Assembly (NCBI GenBank): GCA_964059195.1
Contig: CAXKWD010000004.1
Coordinates: forward strand, 122,484,043 to 122,548,042
Origin: Ectobius pallidus
Lineage: Eukaryota > Arthropoda > Insecta > Blattodea > Ectobiidae
DNA length: 64,000 bases
Direction: 5' to 3'
The notes under the pieces are model-generated. The model searched no databases. It was not told the DNA's origin and saw only the letters and a program-made list of their open reading frames with translations. Positions 23,999-34,395 of this stretch are shown here, piece after piece; the stretch's first letter is position 1, and every line of letters begins with the position of its first letter. Made by a program: the position numbers and the translations under genes.

Positions 23999-26900
23999 TT
24001 GAGCCGATATTAAAACACAAAGGAGTTACAAGGTAATTATCGTGCTCTGAAAACCAGTGCCTAGTGCCATCTATCAACTAAGTATGGTGAAAGTGACTTT
24101 ATTCTCCCAGTTTGTACTGCCATCTGTGGACTGCCGTGTTAACTTGCCTCGCGCAGGTCATTCACTCAACCAGTAATCATCTGTTTCCCCGCGATCGAGC
24201 GAGCCGGCGTACGTGACGTTGTTTGTAAACTAAACTCTTTACTTCCATGTTGTGATACTTCCTTCTCTCTCATTGGCTATAGACAGTGTTATACCGATCA
24301 GTATTAGTGCGATAATACAGACTGTGTTATTCGCCGTTTGTTACCATGGATGTAACAAGACATTTTCCAATTGGGTTTTGTTCTGCTTTGTCATGCTGGA
24401 TACCTTGAGAAGCCAAACAGCGTCGCGCATCTTCATCTTGCTTCTTCTGGAGATAGCGTCCGGTCAACATTTCCCCGTAGGGGGAAAAAACCTGTATCCT
24501 TTACTGAGTAAGGTAGTGTTTGCACTTATAAATACAGGTAAGCTGTTTCTTCATACTTTTAAGTATGCTTTGATGTAATAAATACATTCCCTCCACGCCT
24601 TATATGATGTGTTTAAAGTAATTTGTTAATATTTTGTTCCTGCCCCGCCATTAGAGTTTTCTTCCATAGCATCATGTAGATTTTACTTGGGCGGGTTTGT
24701 CTATATTTAATTTATTTTCCCTCCCCTTGTGCTTAGTCTTGATTTATTAATAATTATAAATATTTAAGTTTATATTCCCCTTTTGTGTATTCTTTCCTAG
24801 CATTTCCCCTTTGTTTTATTTCGGCGTCACCTGTATTTAGTAGCCTTCTTTCTACTTGCCTTTACTCATCTAGTCCCGCGTTTTGTGCCATTTTTCCAGA
24901 ATGGGATCCCTTATCTTCTCATGGTGGGAGAAGATATTGTATTCTTTAACTTCAATAAATTCTAAAAGAAACATTTTATCAATCTCATTCTCAAAATGAG
25001 TTTAGAAGTGTACCACCTGGTATGAACGTATGTTTGTGTGATGATAGGGCGCCCATGAATTAATTATTTATCTTCTGTGTTTATTTGTTTTCTGTATCTT
25101 TTATTTTATTCACAAATTTTAACTACAGAGAATAATCAATATATTTATTAGTTTTAATCATAAATAACTGTTATTTATAGATAGTTCATTCACTCAGTAG
25201 GGAAACAATACAGTAAAATTCACTAGGCCAAATATTATTATTAAATACTGTTAAATTCTTCCAACTGTTCTTTCTTCAACTAAGCTTACAGATTCATATT
25301 GTTATGAATCTGGATGCTATTGATTGCCCGACCTCCCATCCGTTTGTCCTTTTCTTGCTTCCTCTGGGGTGGGTTTTTCTACATTAAATATCACCCAAGG
25401 GCGGTTATGGGCAGCTTCCACAGAAGGCCTGTGCTTATTCGGAGAATGAGGGGTCTCTACAGCACCGTGGCCTGTTCCTGCTCCAGTCCGAGGAAGGGAT
25501 CCAGCTTCTTCAGAAGATAGTGAGCTTTCTAGGACAAACTAGTTGACAAGGTAACAAAGGTCCCTTAACCTAACCTGACCTAACCTAACCCAAAGCGAGG
25601 GAGCGGGGTTCAATTTGGTAGCAGAGCATGGTTCCAAATTGAACCCCGCCCCCTCGCTTTGGGTTAGGTTAGGTCAGGTTAGGTTAAGGGACCTTTGTTA
25701 CCTTGCCAACTAGTTTGTCCTAGAAAGCTCACTATCGCCTGAAGAAGCTGGATCCTTTCCTCGGACTGGAGCAGGAACAGGCCACGGTGCAGTAGAGACC
25801 CCTAATGCTCCGGATAAGCACTGGCCTTCTGTGGAAGCTGCCCATAACCGCCCTTGGGTGATATTTAATGTACAAAAACCCACCCCAGAGGAAGCAAGAA
25901 AAGGACAAAAGGATGGGAGGTCGGGCGATCAAAGCATCCAGATTCATAACAATATGAATCTGTAAGCTTAGTTGAAGAAAGAACAGTTGGAAGAATTTAA
26001 CAGTATTTAATAATATTTGGCCTAGCGAATTTTGTATTGTTTCCCTACTGAGTGAATGGACTATCTATAAATAACAGTTATTTATGATTAAAACTAATAA
26101 ATATATTGATTATCCTCTGTAGTTAAAATTTTTGAATAAAATAAAAGATACAGAAAACAAATAAACACAGAAGATAAATAATTAATTCATGGGCGCCCTA
26201 TCATCACACAAACATACGTTCATACACGGTGGTACACTCCTAAACTCATTTTGAGAATGAGATTGATAAAATGTTTCTTTTAGAATTTATTGAAGTTAAA
26301 GAATACAATATCTTCTCCCACCATGAGAAGATAAGGGATCCCATTCTGGAAAAATGGTACAAAACGCGGGACTACATGAGTAAAGGCGTGTAGAAAGAAG
26401 GCTACTAAATACAGGTGACGCCGAAATAAAACAAAGGGGAAATGCTAGGAAAGAATACACAAAAGGGGAATATAAACTTAAATATTTATAATTATTAATA
26501 AATCAAGACTAAGCACAAGGGGAGGGAAAATAAATTAAATATAGACAAACCCGCCCAAGTAAAATCTACATGATGCTATCGAAGAAAACTCTAATGGCGG
26601 GGCGGGAACAAGATATTAACAAATTATTTTAAACACATCATATAAGGTGTGGAGGGAATGTATTTATTACATCAAAGCATACTTAAAAGTATGAAGAAAC
26701 AGCTTACCTGTATTTATAAGTGCAAACACTACCTTACTCAGTAAAGGATACAGATTTTTTCCCCCAATGGGGAAATGTTGACCGGACGCCATCTCCAGAC
26801 ATGAAGATACGCGAAGATGAAGATACACGACGCCGTTTGGTTTCTCAAGGTATCCAGCATGACAAAGCAGAACAAAACCCAATCGGAAAATGTCTTGTTA

Positions 26901-27259
26901 CATCCATGGTAACAAACAGCGAATAACACAGCCTGTATTATCGCACTACTACTGATTGGTATAACACTGTCTATAGCCAATGAGAGAGAAGGAAGTATCA
27001 CAACATGGAAGTAAAGAGTTTAGTTTACATGCAAATATACGTCACGTACGCCAGCTCGCTTGATCGCGGGAAAACAGATGATTACTGGTTGAGTGAATGA
27101 CCTGCGCGAGGCAAGTTAACACGGCAGTCCACAGATGGCAGTACGAACTGAGAGAATAAAGTCACTTTCACCATACTTAGTTGATAGATTGCACTAGGCG
27201 CTGGTTTTCAGAGCACGATATTTACCTTGTAACTCCTTTGTGTTTTAATATTGGCTCAA
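23999..27259. mobile_element. 3.26-kb near-perfect palindrome (foldback-like)
   Basis: Two arms of about 1.6 kb are inverted copies of each other around a short spacer near 25619-25633. The outer ends are TTGAGCC / GGCTCAA. Matching blocks are visible throughout, for example the same 70-110-codon open frames on opposite strands at 24252-24578 and 27001-26667, and 25314-25520 against 25947-25732. The arms differ by scattered substitutions and small indels. No transposase or RT domain was recognised. It splits the hAT-like gene, whose reading frame resumes on both sides. No clear target duplication beyond AA/TT. Confidence 0.9.
25569..25683. repeat. inverted telomere-like (CCTAA/TTAGG) repeats at the palindrome apex
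   Basis: Four 5-bp units CCTAA CCTGA CCTAA CCTAA at 25569-25588 and the mirror TTAGG TTAGG TCAGG TTAGG at 25664-25683. TTAGG is the common insect telomere unit. The arrays are short and degenerate, so chance or an element-borne motif is also possible. Confidence 0.55.
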
Positions 27260-27491
27260 AATGGAGATGTTTAAGAAAAGATGCATATGTAGAGACAGAG
27301 ATGTTTTCTGTGTAAGATGTTTACAACTGGGAAAATATAATGCAGTTGTACATTTCTAAGAAATTATTGAAGGTCTTCTTTTTTCTTGCATGCCTTTCAT
27401 GTAGGCTTCAATTTTGCTGTTTACTACTACAGCTTTTAATGGCAGAAGATTGCCTGGCTGAAAGATTAGCTCTTGATCCCATTTGGTATCT

Positions 27492-28108
27492 TACTTACTT
27501 CCTTACTCAATGGCAATAGACAATTCCTTAGCAAGCTAAAGGAATATTATCTATTTTATGGAACCCTTAGGTTCATTGCCGCGTTTACCTGAGCCTGCCA
27601 TTCAACCCTATTCTGTGCTAACTCCATCCAACCATCCCACGCAAATCCTAATTCCCTTAAATCTATCCTAATATTGTCCTTCCACCTACATCTAGGTCTT
27701 CCGGGTGGTCTTTTCCGTACGAGTCTCTCAGTCAATACTTTTGCGGTATGTCTTTCCTCCCCATGCATGCAACATGTCCAGCCCATTTCATCCTCTGTGA
27801 TTTAATTACCCTTACAACATCCGGTGATGAGTACAGGTTATGAAGCTCGTCGTTAAGCAGTTTTCTGCAGTCCCCATTTTCATCTCTCTTAGCCCAAATA
27901 TTTTTCCTAAGCACCCTGTTTTCGAATACTCTCAGAATATGTTCTTCCCGAAGAGTAAGCGACCATGTCTCACATCCATATAATACAACCTGCAGAATAA
28001 TTGTCTTATAATGTTATTTTTAGATTTCTGGACCAAAGACGAGAAGAAAAGAGTTTCTGAACTGCACAAAAGCAGGCGTACTTGATTTGAGTCTACACTT
28101 AACTTCTG
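27492..28108 (-). pseudogene. 5'-truncated LINE, C-terminal part, with 13-bp target duplication
   Basis: CCATTTGGTATCT flanks the insert on both sides (27479-27491, 28109-28121). On the minus strand it starts inside the protein (FCAVQKLFSSRLWSRNLK), passes LHNLYSSPDVVRVIKSQRMK and GRPRCRWKDNIRIDLRELGF, and ends NAAMNLRVP. It then has a 3' end with an (AAGT)-like tail. This is the usual tail of RTE-like/related insect LINEs. It has several frameshifts. Confidence 0.85.
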
Positions 28109-28469
28109 CCATTTGGTATCTACCTAGGTAGAGTCTTTAATATATCAGCCTTGCAAACTTGACCAATAAGAATGCAGCACAAGCTTTTTAAGTTCATCAT
28201 ACATGATGTGTATTAGGGGTTCTTCTATCTGAAAACTTTTGGTGAATCCTATAAAAATATCTTACCTCAATAATAAGTAGTGAGATGACTCTTCTAATAC
28301 AAGGAAGGAAAAGTAACTTCAAGTTGCCAGCATTAAAGGAAGGGTAAACTAAAAAAATTACCATTTTTTGATTTTAATGTCATCCCATGGAGCTTTGAAT
28401 TACTAAACGAATGGTGATCTCGTGAACTTCAGGCGCCTAATATTATTCTTTGTAAGGGTGAAGTAAAAA

Positions 28470-28490
28470 TCTCCTGTGACGTCACGCGAG
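28470..28490 (+). promoter_or_regulatory. CRE-like palindrome upstream of the ballast ORF
   Basis: TGACGTCA occurs in CTGTGACGTCACGCGAG about 100 bp before the ATG at 28585, in a locally GC-richer stretch. It could be a CREB/ATF-type site; there is no direct evidence of use. Confidence 0.35.
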
Positions 28491-28584
28491 ACAATTCATT
28501 GACAGGACGACGACTGCTGCTATGCTCGCGCGTGCTGTTTCTACATACACCACAAAGTCTCATTTGTGTTAGTTGTTAATAGAG

Positions 28585-28890
28585 ATGTCTGCAGTGTTAC
28601 CTCATAAGGACAAACCTCGGTATTCACAAATTAATATCACACGAAAAGAAAATGACAAGGAATTATTGAAAGAATTGCAAGGAAGAAAAGAAAATACGCA
28701 ATGGTGTAAATGTGGGCTGTGTATACAAATGAAAACGGGCCACGAAAGTGTGTGTTGTTGGGACTGTGAAGAAATTTGTGAACAGAAGGGGGTTGTAGGC
28801 TGTATAACACAACATGCCTTATTCGATAGCGTTATTATAAATAAAGATACACTAGTTGCCAGTCGTTATCAGTTAATACTTAAGAGTTAA
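28585..28890 (+). CDS. P2X7-type 'ballast' (zinc-binding) domain protein, 101 aa
   Basis: Intact ORF from ATG 28585 to TAA. The core NTQWCKCGLCIQMKTGHESV then CCWDCEEI and GCITQHALFDSV has the Cys/His spacing (WCxCxxC, CCxxC, CITxH) of the P2X7 receptor C-terminal ballast domain, which also occurs in many invertebrate proteins without a channel. There are no membrane segments, so it is not a receptor. It lies inside a TTAA-flanked transposon opposite a THAP remnant. It may be an element-encoded accessory or DNA-binding protein, or an exon of a larger captured gene. The domain call is by motif recognition. Confidence 0.75.
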   Translation: MSAVLPHKDKPRYSQINITRKENDKELLKELQGRKENTQWCKCGLCIQMKTGHESVCCWDCEEICEQKGVVGCITQHALFDSVIINKDTLVASRYQLILKS

Positions 28891-29099
28891 TACAGTTCAA
28901 AAACAAAATATTTCTCAAGATACGAACAGAGTCACTTTCAGATTCAGAATCATCTTTTGCAGTAGTAGAAATGTCTGAAATGCTAAAAGAGCTATATCTA
29001 AATCACAATTTCTAGAAGAAACATTCAATGAATCTGTGCAAACATTGGCATAAGTTTCATTTCCTAGTTCACACTGAACGCCCACGCTGTTAGAAACTG

Positions 29100-29677
29100 A
29101 ATTTTCGTCATAAATACTAGATTCCACAATCATGATTTGTCAATTCCCGGATACTGTTCGAATCTTGCAACAACTCTCTCATTTCTTTCTTCCTCAAGCA
29201 CGACAATTTTCTTTTCTTCATTGGAAGTGTTTCAGATTTCCCACACAAAAGAAGTGATGGCACAGCACTTTTTTTAAACAGATTGCGGGGTTTCTCCAGT
29301 TAACTGTTTTCGTAACTGTACCGAAAGCTTGTAATATTTTCTTCAAAATGTTGTGAAGAACCCGTACTGTATTTACTAGGAACAAATTTTTCTCTTTTTA
29401 TTTTGATCAGCCATTGCTTATAACGTTCGGGTGACTTATCTCTGTTGGGAAATCGATGGAAAGATATTTTAAGTGTGTTGTGTGTTATCACTCTTCGACG
29501 ATGAGTTTGTACACCCCATAACACAACAATAAACCATTGTTTGAACAGATATTTACTAAAAAACCGTAACAGTAGACAAAATGCTGTGAACTGCCTTTCA
29601 CCGGGCGGGACTTCACGGGTCCACCGCGTTACAATAAACATATTCGTTTTGTGATTAAATGTGAAGGTGTAAAACAT
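29100..29677 (-). pseudogene. decayed THAP-domain protein
   Basis: The minus ORF 29677-29300 carries SFHRFPNRDKSPERYKQWLI, KREKFVPSKYS and SSQHFEENITSF, the body of a THAP zinc finger (C2CH). The expected Cys before QHF is Ser, and the N-terminal Cys pair is not visible, so zinc binding is lost. After a frame shift, AVPSLLLCGKSETLPMKKRK continues (the usual AVPS motif after THAP), then a stop. SVGVQCELGNETYANVCTDS follows in another frame. THAP domains are the DNA-binding part of P-element and Kolobok transposases. Confidence 0.7.
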
Positions 29678-30099
29678 TTTTAACAGTGAATATCATTTCT
29701 TAAAAACATTTTCTTTCAATCCGTATGAAGAAAATGATACTGAATTTTTAGTTTAGTTTTCCTTTAAAAAAATTAAATCAGGTAAACTGATGTAACAAAG
29801 TGCCAGTATGTTTTTGTTTAATCAGTTATGATTGCAGTTATGATATGCAGAGTACAAAAAAAGAAAGTCAAATTGGCCGGTTTCGGGATTTGAACCATGG
29901 AACTCCAGAATGTAAGGCCACCTGGGTCAGTTTAACGGTCTAGTTGGATAAGCACACGTAAAGCAACAGTGTTATTTTGTCATAGCTAACTGTATTTTAA
30001 TTGCCAAAGCCTTATAAGATCACAGTAAAACAATAGGTTATTTTGTCATGATAACTTATGTGCATTTCATAAATTCTTTCGAATACGTATATTACCATA

Positions 30100-30910
30100 A
30101 AATAGGCACTGAATTGAGCATTACTCCGAAACAGGTCAACCGATTTTATCCAATATCAATAGACGTCTTCCCATGGACATTATAAATGTGTATACCAAGT
30201 TTCATAAAAATCCGGTAAAGCATATTTGAGTTACCGCGTCTTTAAAATAGACACTAAATTGGGTTTTACTCCGGTACCGGTCTACTGATTTGGTCCAATA
30301 TCAGTAGACTTCTTCCCATGTACATTATAAATGGGTATACGAAGTTTCAGGAAAATCCAATATCGCGACTTCTTATATATTAACATAAAGGCACTAAATT
30401 GGACATTATTCCGGTACTGGCCAACCAATTTGGTCGAATATCAATAGACGTCTTCTCATGGACATTATAAATACGTATACAAAACTTCATAAAAATCCGA
30501 TAAAGCGTATTTTAGTTATTGCGCCTTTAAAATAGACACTAAATTGGGTTTTACTCCGGTACCGGTCCACAGATTAGGTTCAAATTCAATAGGGTACTTT
30601 TCATGGGCATCATAAATGTGTATACCAAGTTTCATGGAAATCCGATACAGCATATTTGAGCTATGGCGCCTTTCTAATATAATCTATTAAAATAGGACCT
30701 AAATTGGGCATTACTCCGGTACCAGTGAACCGATTTGGTTCAATATCAATAGGGTTCTTCCCATGGACATTATAAATGTGTTTTCCAAGTTTCATGAAAA
30801 TCCGAAAAAGCGTATTTGAGTTGTGGTGCGTACAGACACACGGACAGACAGACAGACGGACAGACATTTTTCGTCCCCCACACAATCTCATCAAGTACCA
30901 TACTGGCACC
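30100..30910. repeat. tandem array, five diverged units of ~137-158 bp
   Basis: Units begin near 30100, 30245, 30382, 30531 and 30689. Each has ACTAAATTGGG(C/T)-like start, ACTCCGGTACCGG, CAATATCAATAG, CCATGGACATTATAAATGTG and CAAGTTTCATGAAAATCCG. The last unit runs into a CAGACAGACAGACGGACAGAC tract near 30840-30865. On the minus strand the units have similar open frames. No known satellite name is assigned. Confidence 0.8.
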
Positions 30911-31099
30911 TAATTACAAGATATTCTTGTAACTTTTTAGAAAAAAGTAACAAATGGTTGAAATAGTGACCAAGTGGCAGCCCTGTTTACTTTATACTGA
31001 GATTACATTGTATATAATAGAGTGGAAAGTTTCTCGAAAAATTAGTTTGGCAGAAAAGCAGAATGATATATATTACGTGCGGGCTATGTTTTGAACAGG

Positions 31100-31500
31100 A
31101 TCGTTCTTAAATGGGATAGAGAATATTTGCAGATGACACAAGTCTCATTTTTGATGGCAAAGACTTAAACAAGTACAGACTACAATAAACTAGTCTATGG
31201 AAATGATGAGTGAATAGCTGACAAATAACAAATTAGTAGGCTATTAAATACAAAATAAATCCATATGTATAAATTTTAAACTTATTAAAAACAACGAGAA
31301 CAGTATGCCTCCCTTACTTACCATAAATAATGAAATATTAGAAACTTTTTCACAGATAAAATTCCTTGGAATAATCATAGATGAAAATTTGAATTGAATC
31401 CAGAAATAGCAAGTTTTTTCTCAAAATTAAATAAAGTATGTTGTGCCAATCAGGTACTGAGGAACATTTTAAATTTGGAAATGTAAAAAATAAGTTACTT
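31100..31500 (+). pseudogene. LINE RT fragment with FADD motif
   Basis: Around 31123 the frame reads FADDTSLIFDGKDLNKYRLQ, the catalytic [F/Y]ADD motif of Jockey/CR1-like RTs. Then, through frameshifts, it reads FLGIIIDENLN-like and LNKVCCANQVLRN-like segments. It is heavily decayed with no ends identified. Confidence 0.7.
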
Positions 31501-31710
31501 CGTTTATGGTCCATTCTAACATACCCGTATATACTCTAACACTAACCGAAAAACAGGGATGCGGGTATTATTTTAATTCTGGACTCCTTACATCTAAATT
31601 TCGACATTTTGTACCATATCGGCTCAATACAGCAATTGTATATTTGTATACAATTGCTCAATTGTATAGTATGACAACAGTGAAGGTGTAATGGAAGGAA
31701 AATGAAACAA

Positions 31711-31850
31711 AGAAGATGCTTTCTTATATACATGGTCTGCCATTACTGGTGGTGAAACAAAGCTTTATGCAGAGAGACGCCAAGCAAGTAACAGTAACAA
31801 TTCAGTACAAGAGCAGAAGCACTAATTCATGAAGTTTGGTGAATTTTCAC
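31711..31850 (-). repeat. diverged partial copy of the 2836-3367 pogo-like element
   Basis: Shares TGGTCTGCCATTACTGGTGG-like sequence, GCAAGTAACAGT and GAAGTTTGG-type blocks with 2990-3150, in the same orientation. The terminal repeats are not preserved. Confidence 0.6.
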
Positions 31851-32393
31851 ATGACTAGTGCTCAAATATTTTTGCGTATTGGAAAATTAACTATTTCTTA
31901 ACAATGTGAGTTTGTTTCAGTTGTTCCAATTTTTTTTCTTCAATACAACAAGAGAAAAAAAAACCTATAACACTGAAATTCTTCACTGAACATTGTTTAC
32001 ATGCTTTTTTCTGGAACACTAGAGAGAAGTACATGTTTTGTGAAATACATTTTTTTAACATTTCTTTTGTGTTTTCTTGAATGGCACATCAAGTTAGTTA
32101 CCATTATTTACACCGAGTCCTTCAATTCGTAAGCCTATAAATTACTCGTATAATACTATTTAACTAAGTTTAATATTTCATGCCACATGAAGAAACAGAT
32201 TATCCAAGACATTCTGTATGTTAAAGTACAGCTTGTAAAGGGTTAATCTTAGCTTAAAAGATAGGCATAACTAAGGAAATCTTGAAAAATTAAATCTTAT
32301 GGAGAAATTTTCATCCTCCCCAAAGATTCTTGAAAGAATAGTTCTACTGCATTGTTACCACATTTCTTAAATCTGTTTCATGCTCATGTTTAC

Positions 32394-32558
32394 CTTGACA
32401 AGTTGGACTAATGTGGCTACGATAGCACAACGTAACATGTTGTGTTCTGCTGACTCCTCCCACAGAAGTGGCAAATACTGCACCAGCGAGCCTGAATATG
32501 GCCTGATGGCAAACCCTACACGTTCAATAATAAAAGACAGTACATAGAGAACATGCAT
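32394..32558 (-). CDS. IPO11: IPO11 visible exon 7
   Basis: 165-nt exon (55 codons, phase 0), acceptor GTTTCAG and donor GTAAAC. It encodes MHVLYVLSFIIERVGFAIRP and SLVQYLPLLWEESAEHNMLR, matching importin-11 HVLSCVIERV ... YLPLLWKQSEEHNMLRCA. A 23-kb intron follows on its 3' side. Confidence 0.96.
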
Positions 32559-32622
32559 CTGAAACAAAAACAAGAACAGTTTACTTAACAAATAAATAAA
32601 ATATTATCTAAATACAATTATT

Positions 32623-32692
32623 GTTCATATGCATCCTCAACTACTTGTCAACAAGTTGACAAGTTGACAAGTAGTTGAGGATGCATATGAAC
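32623..32692. repeat. perfect 30-bp-arm palindrome
   Basis: Arms 32623-32652 and 32663-32692 (GTTCATATGCATCCTCAACT... and its complement) around a 10-bp loop. It directly abuts a GAAACATGTTCTACCAAAAA sequence also found at the 3' end of the Penelope-like copies. Confidence 0.85.
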
Positions 32693-33170
32693 ATATGCGA
32701 AACATGTTCTACCAAAAAATTTGGTAAGTGGAGAAAATAGTGTGTAGTCAACTCGCATCATTTTCAAAATCAATTCTGTTCGTGTTAATTTTAATATCAT
32801 ACTAAAATGAATTCTTTTCATGCTGTAAAATTTCAGTAGTTTGAAGAAAACGGTAAACAGAAGCTTTGATTTGACTGATGACGTAAGCTGCCATCTCTCG
32901 TTGAATATATGAACTATGTCAATCAGTTGCTGCAAAAATCAGCATGCTGAAGCATAGCCAGTTTGTTCACGTGAATCTAAAATCTCAAAATTTAAACATT
33001 TAGACTAATTATGATCAAACAAAAACAATCATAAGCAACTTGCTTCTAATGGTAATTAAGATACTTGTATGAAAATAAGGAAACTTGCATTGCTTGTTTG
33101 ATAAACATACTCGTGCCATTATGGGCTTGTTGCATAATGTACTATTTCTTTGTCAGCTTATTAATTTATT
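32693..33170 (+). repeat. Penelope-like 3' terminal fragment and dispersed repeat
   Basis: GAAACATGTTCTACCAAAAA is shared with 34898-34920. From about 32760 the sequence (AATCAATTCTGTTCGTGTTA..., GATAAACATACTCGTGCCAT) is a diverged match to 54700-55090, so this family has at least two copies in IPO11 introns. Confidence 0.6.
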
Positions 33171-33825
33171 TTCTTTTACCTGTTGAATTCTTTCCAAATA
33201 AAAATCTTATTTAACAATCATTATTATGACAGCAAACTTCCGAATATCCATGATAACTGGGACTGTGACATGCACAAATAATACAAAAACATGGATAATC
33301 CGAATGTGAGAATTATTACTATTCTATCTTCTGGCAATGCTGTTATGGGCTACCCTATCTAATGTGATTTTAATAGGCTGTAATTGCTAATAAATTTGTT
33401 ATAATGCACATTATGCATGGAGTTTTCGTTAACAACAATAGTATGCATTATTTAAATTCTAACCTTCTGATGACAAAATAGATGTAACCAGGTGTGTGAT
33501 TTTTAAATTTCCATGCACTTAATGTCGAATTTCCCATAAATTATTTCATCATTTTGTGCATAAAGAATGTTACATGGCTTCCAGATAACGACAAGGAGTA
33601 ACATTCTCTGTTTGTAGTGACTAAACACCACTTCATAGCACAATTTTAAGTTAATTTTTCATTAATTTATTGGTGATTTTACTTGTACCGGTATTTAGAA
33701 TATAGAATATATATTTAAAAAAATGATGGAACATATACAGTGAAGCAACTATAATATAATAATTACAATTTGAGTTGAACTTAGACACTTATGCTTCACT
33801 TTCCAACTTTTTGGTAGAACATGTT

Positions 33826-34395
33826 TCAAGGACCCTTGTCCCCATCCTCGGCTACGTGTCCAACTGACAAGTCCTGCTTTTGAAGGTCATGAAGTGTCCC
33901 TGGTGGTGGTTTTATGAACTTCTTGATGAGGTTCTCATCCTCTGGTATTTCGAAATTCATGAGATTCCTCTCAAATTTCTTTATATAGATTCTCTCCCAG
34001 ATGTCCAGTTCTTTTGGTTTGCTTACTGATTTTAACAATTTTGGTTCTCTACAAATTCTGTGGTCATTTTCCCAAGAATGCGTTGCAACGGCCGATTTTT
34101 CCAACTGACAATTTTTAAGGTTTCTCATGTGTTCTTTAAACCTAGTCTCAACATTTCTTTTTGTTTTTCCTATATAAATCTTGTTGCAGTTAGTACAATT
34201 TATCTGATAGATCCCTGATTTCTTTCCAGTAGGTATATCATCATTCTGTTTGGATTGAATCAAATTTTTTATGCTGAATCTGTTGTGAGTGGCCAAAGTT
34301 ATGTTATGATCCTTGAATATTTTTTGAAATTTCGGTGTTGCCCAGGGGTGGTGAGTGAACCTTTTGAACTTTGTTTTTTCTCTTTCGGTAGACAA
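33826..34395 (-). pseudogene. Penelope-like GIY-YIG endonuclease domain, copy 1 (5'-truncated)
   Basis: 189-codon open frame. It holds KSGIYQINCTNCNKIYIGKT (the GIY and YIG parts), RFKEHMRNLKNC with the catalytic-type Arg, and AVATHSWENDHRI. It ends PPPGTLHDLQ...GDKGP. The RT domain that should precede it is missing. It begins with KRFTHHPWATPKFQK, a segment absent from copy 2. Confidence 0.8.

Larger units (their letters stand above)
22980..28270 (-). pseudogene. hAT-like transposon-derived gene, cut by three insertions
   Basis: Minus-strand coding pieces read in order: about 28270-28122 (FQIEEPLIHIMYDELKKLVL), 27490-27260 (DQELIFQPGNLLPLKAVVVN ... STYASFLKHLH), 23998-23714 (VKIAKVLPVDVPTDGLTR, CFTLSHGSADVGRGFSRSG) and 23450-22980 (RPALIPITKELLALARSAHS, then a Lys-rich tail). 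The SHGSADV-RGFS motif resembles the hAT C-terminal region of DUF4371-type insect proteins. The pieces are separated by a truncated LINE (27492-28108), the 3.26-kb palindrome and a 257-bp MITE. Scattered stops (for example TGA just before the ATG at 23905) show it is dead. Confidence 0.6.
28337..29763. mobile_element. TTAA-flanked DNA transposon, Kolobok-like (1427 bp)
   Basis: Ends AGGAAGGGTAAACTAAAA / rc AGGAAAACTAAACTAAAA are flanked by TTAA on both sides (28333-28336, 29764-29767). It contains a ballast-domain ORF on the plus strand and a decayed THAP-domain ORF on the minus strand, facing each other. TTAA duplications with THAP-type transposases are known from the Kolobok superfamily. 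The assignment is an inference because no DDE core is left. Confidence 0.7.
9311..32393 (-). other. IPO11 giant intron (about 23 kb)
   Basis: Intron between visible exons 8 and 7, proven by exon phase and sequence continuity (LVK|ALGNVS). Nearly all recognisable content is mobile DNA, listed separately. Stretches where nothing was recognised include 9311-10008, 10644-12085, 12529-12960, 15730-16500, 17792-18600, 21777-22215, 22336-22980, 29768-30090 and 31850-32393. Confidence 0.9.

Noticed and set aside
24252..27001. ORFs of 68-108 codons in both palindrome arms
   Set aside because: They appear on both strands by symmetry, hold no known motif, and differ between arms by frame-changing indels; not supported as genes.
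29860..29950. Possible tRNA gene on the minus strand (perfect GGTTCAAATCC B box)
   Set aside because: No acceptable acceptor, D or anticodon stems could be drawn; at best a SINE relic.
30100..30910. Tandem repeats as a CRISPR array
   Set aside because: Units are diverged along their full length with no identical short repeats and unique spacers; the DNA is eukaryotic.
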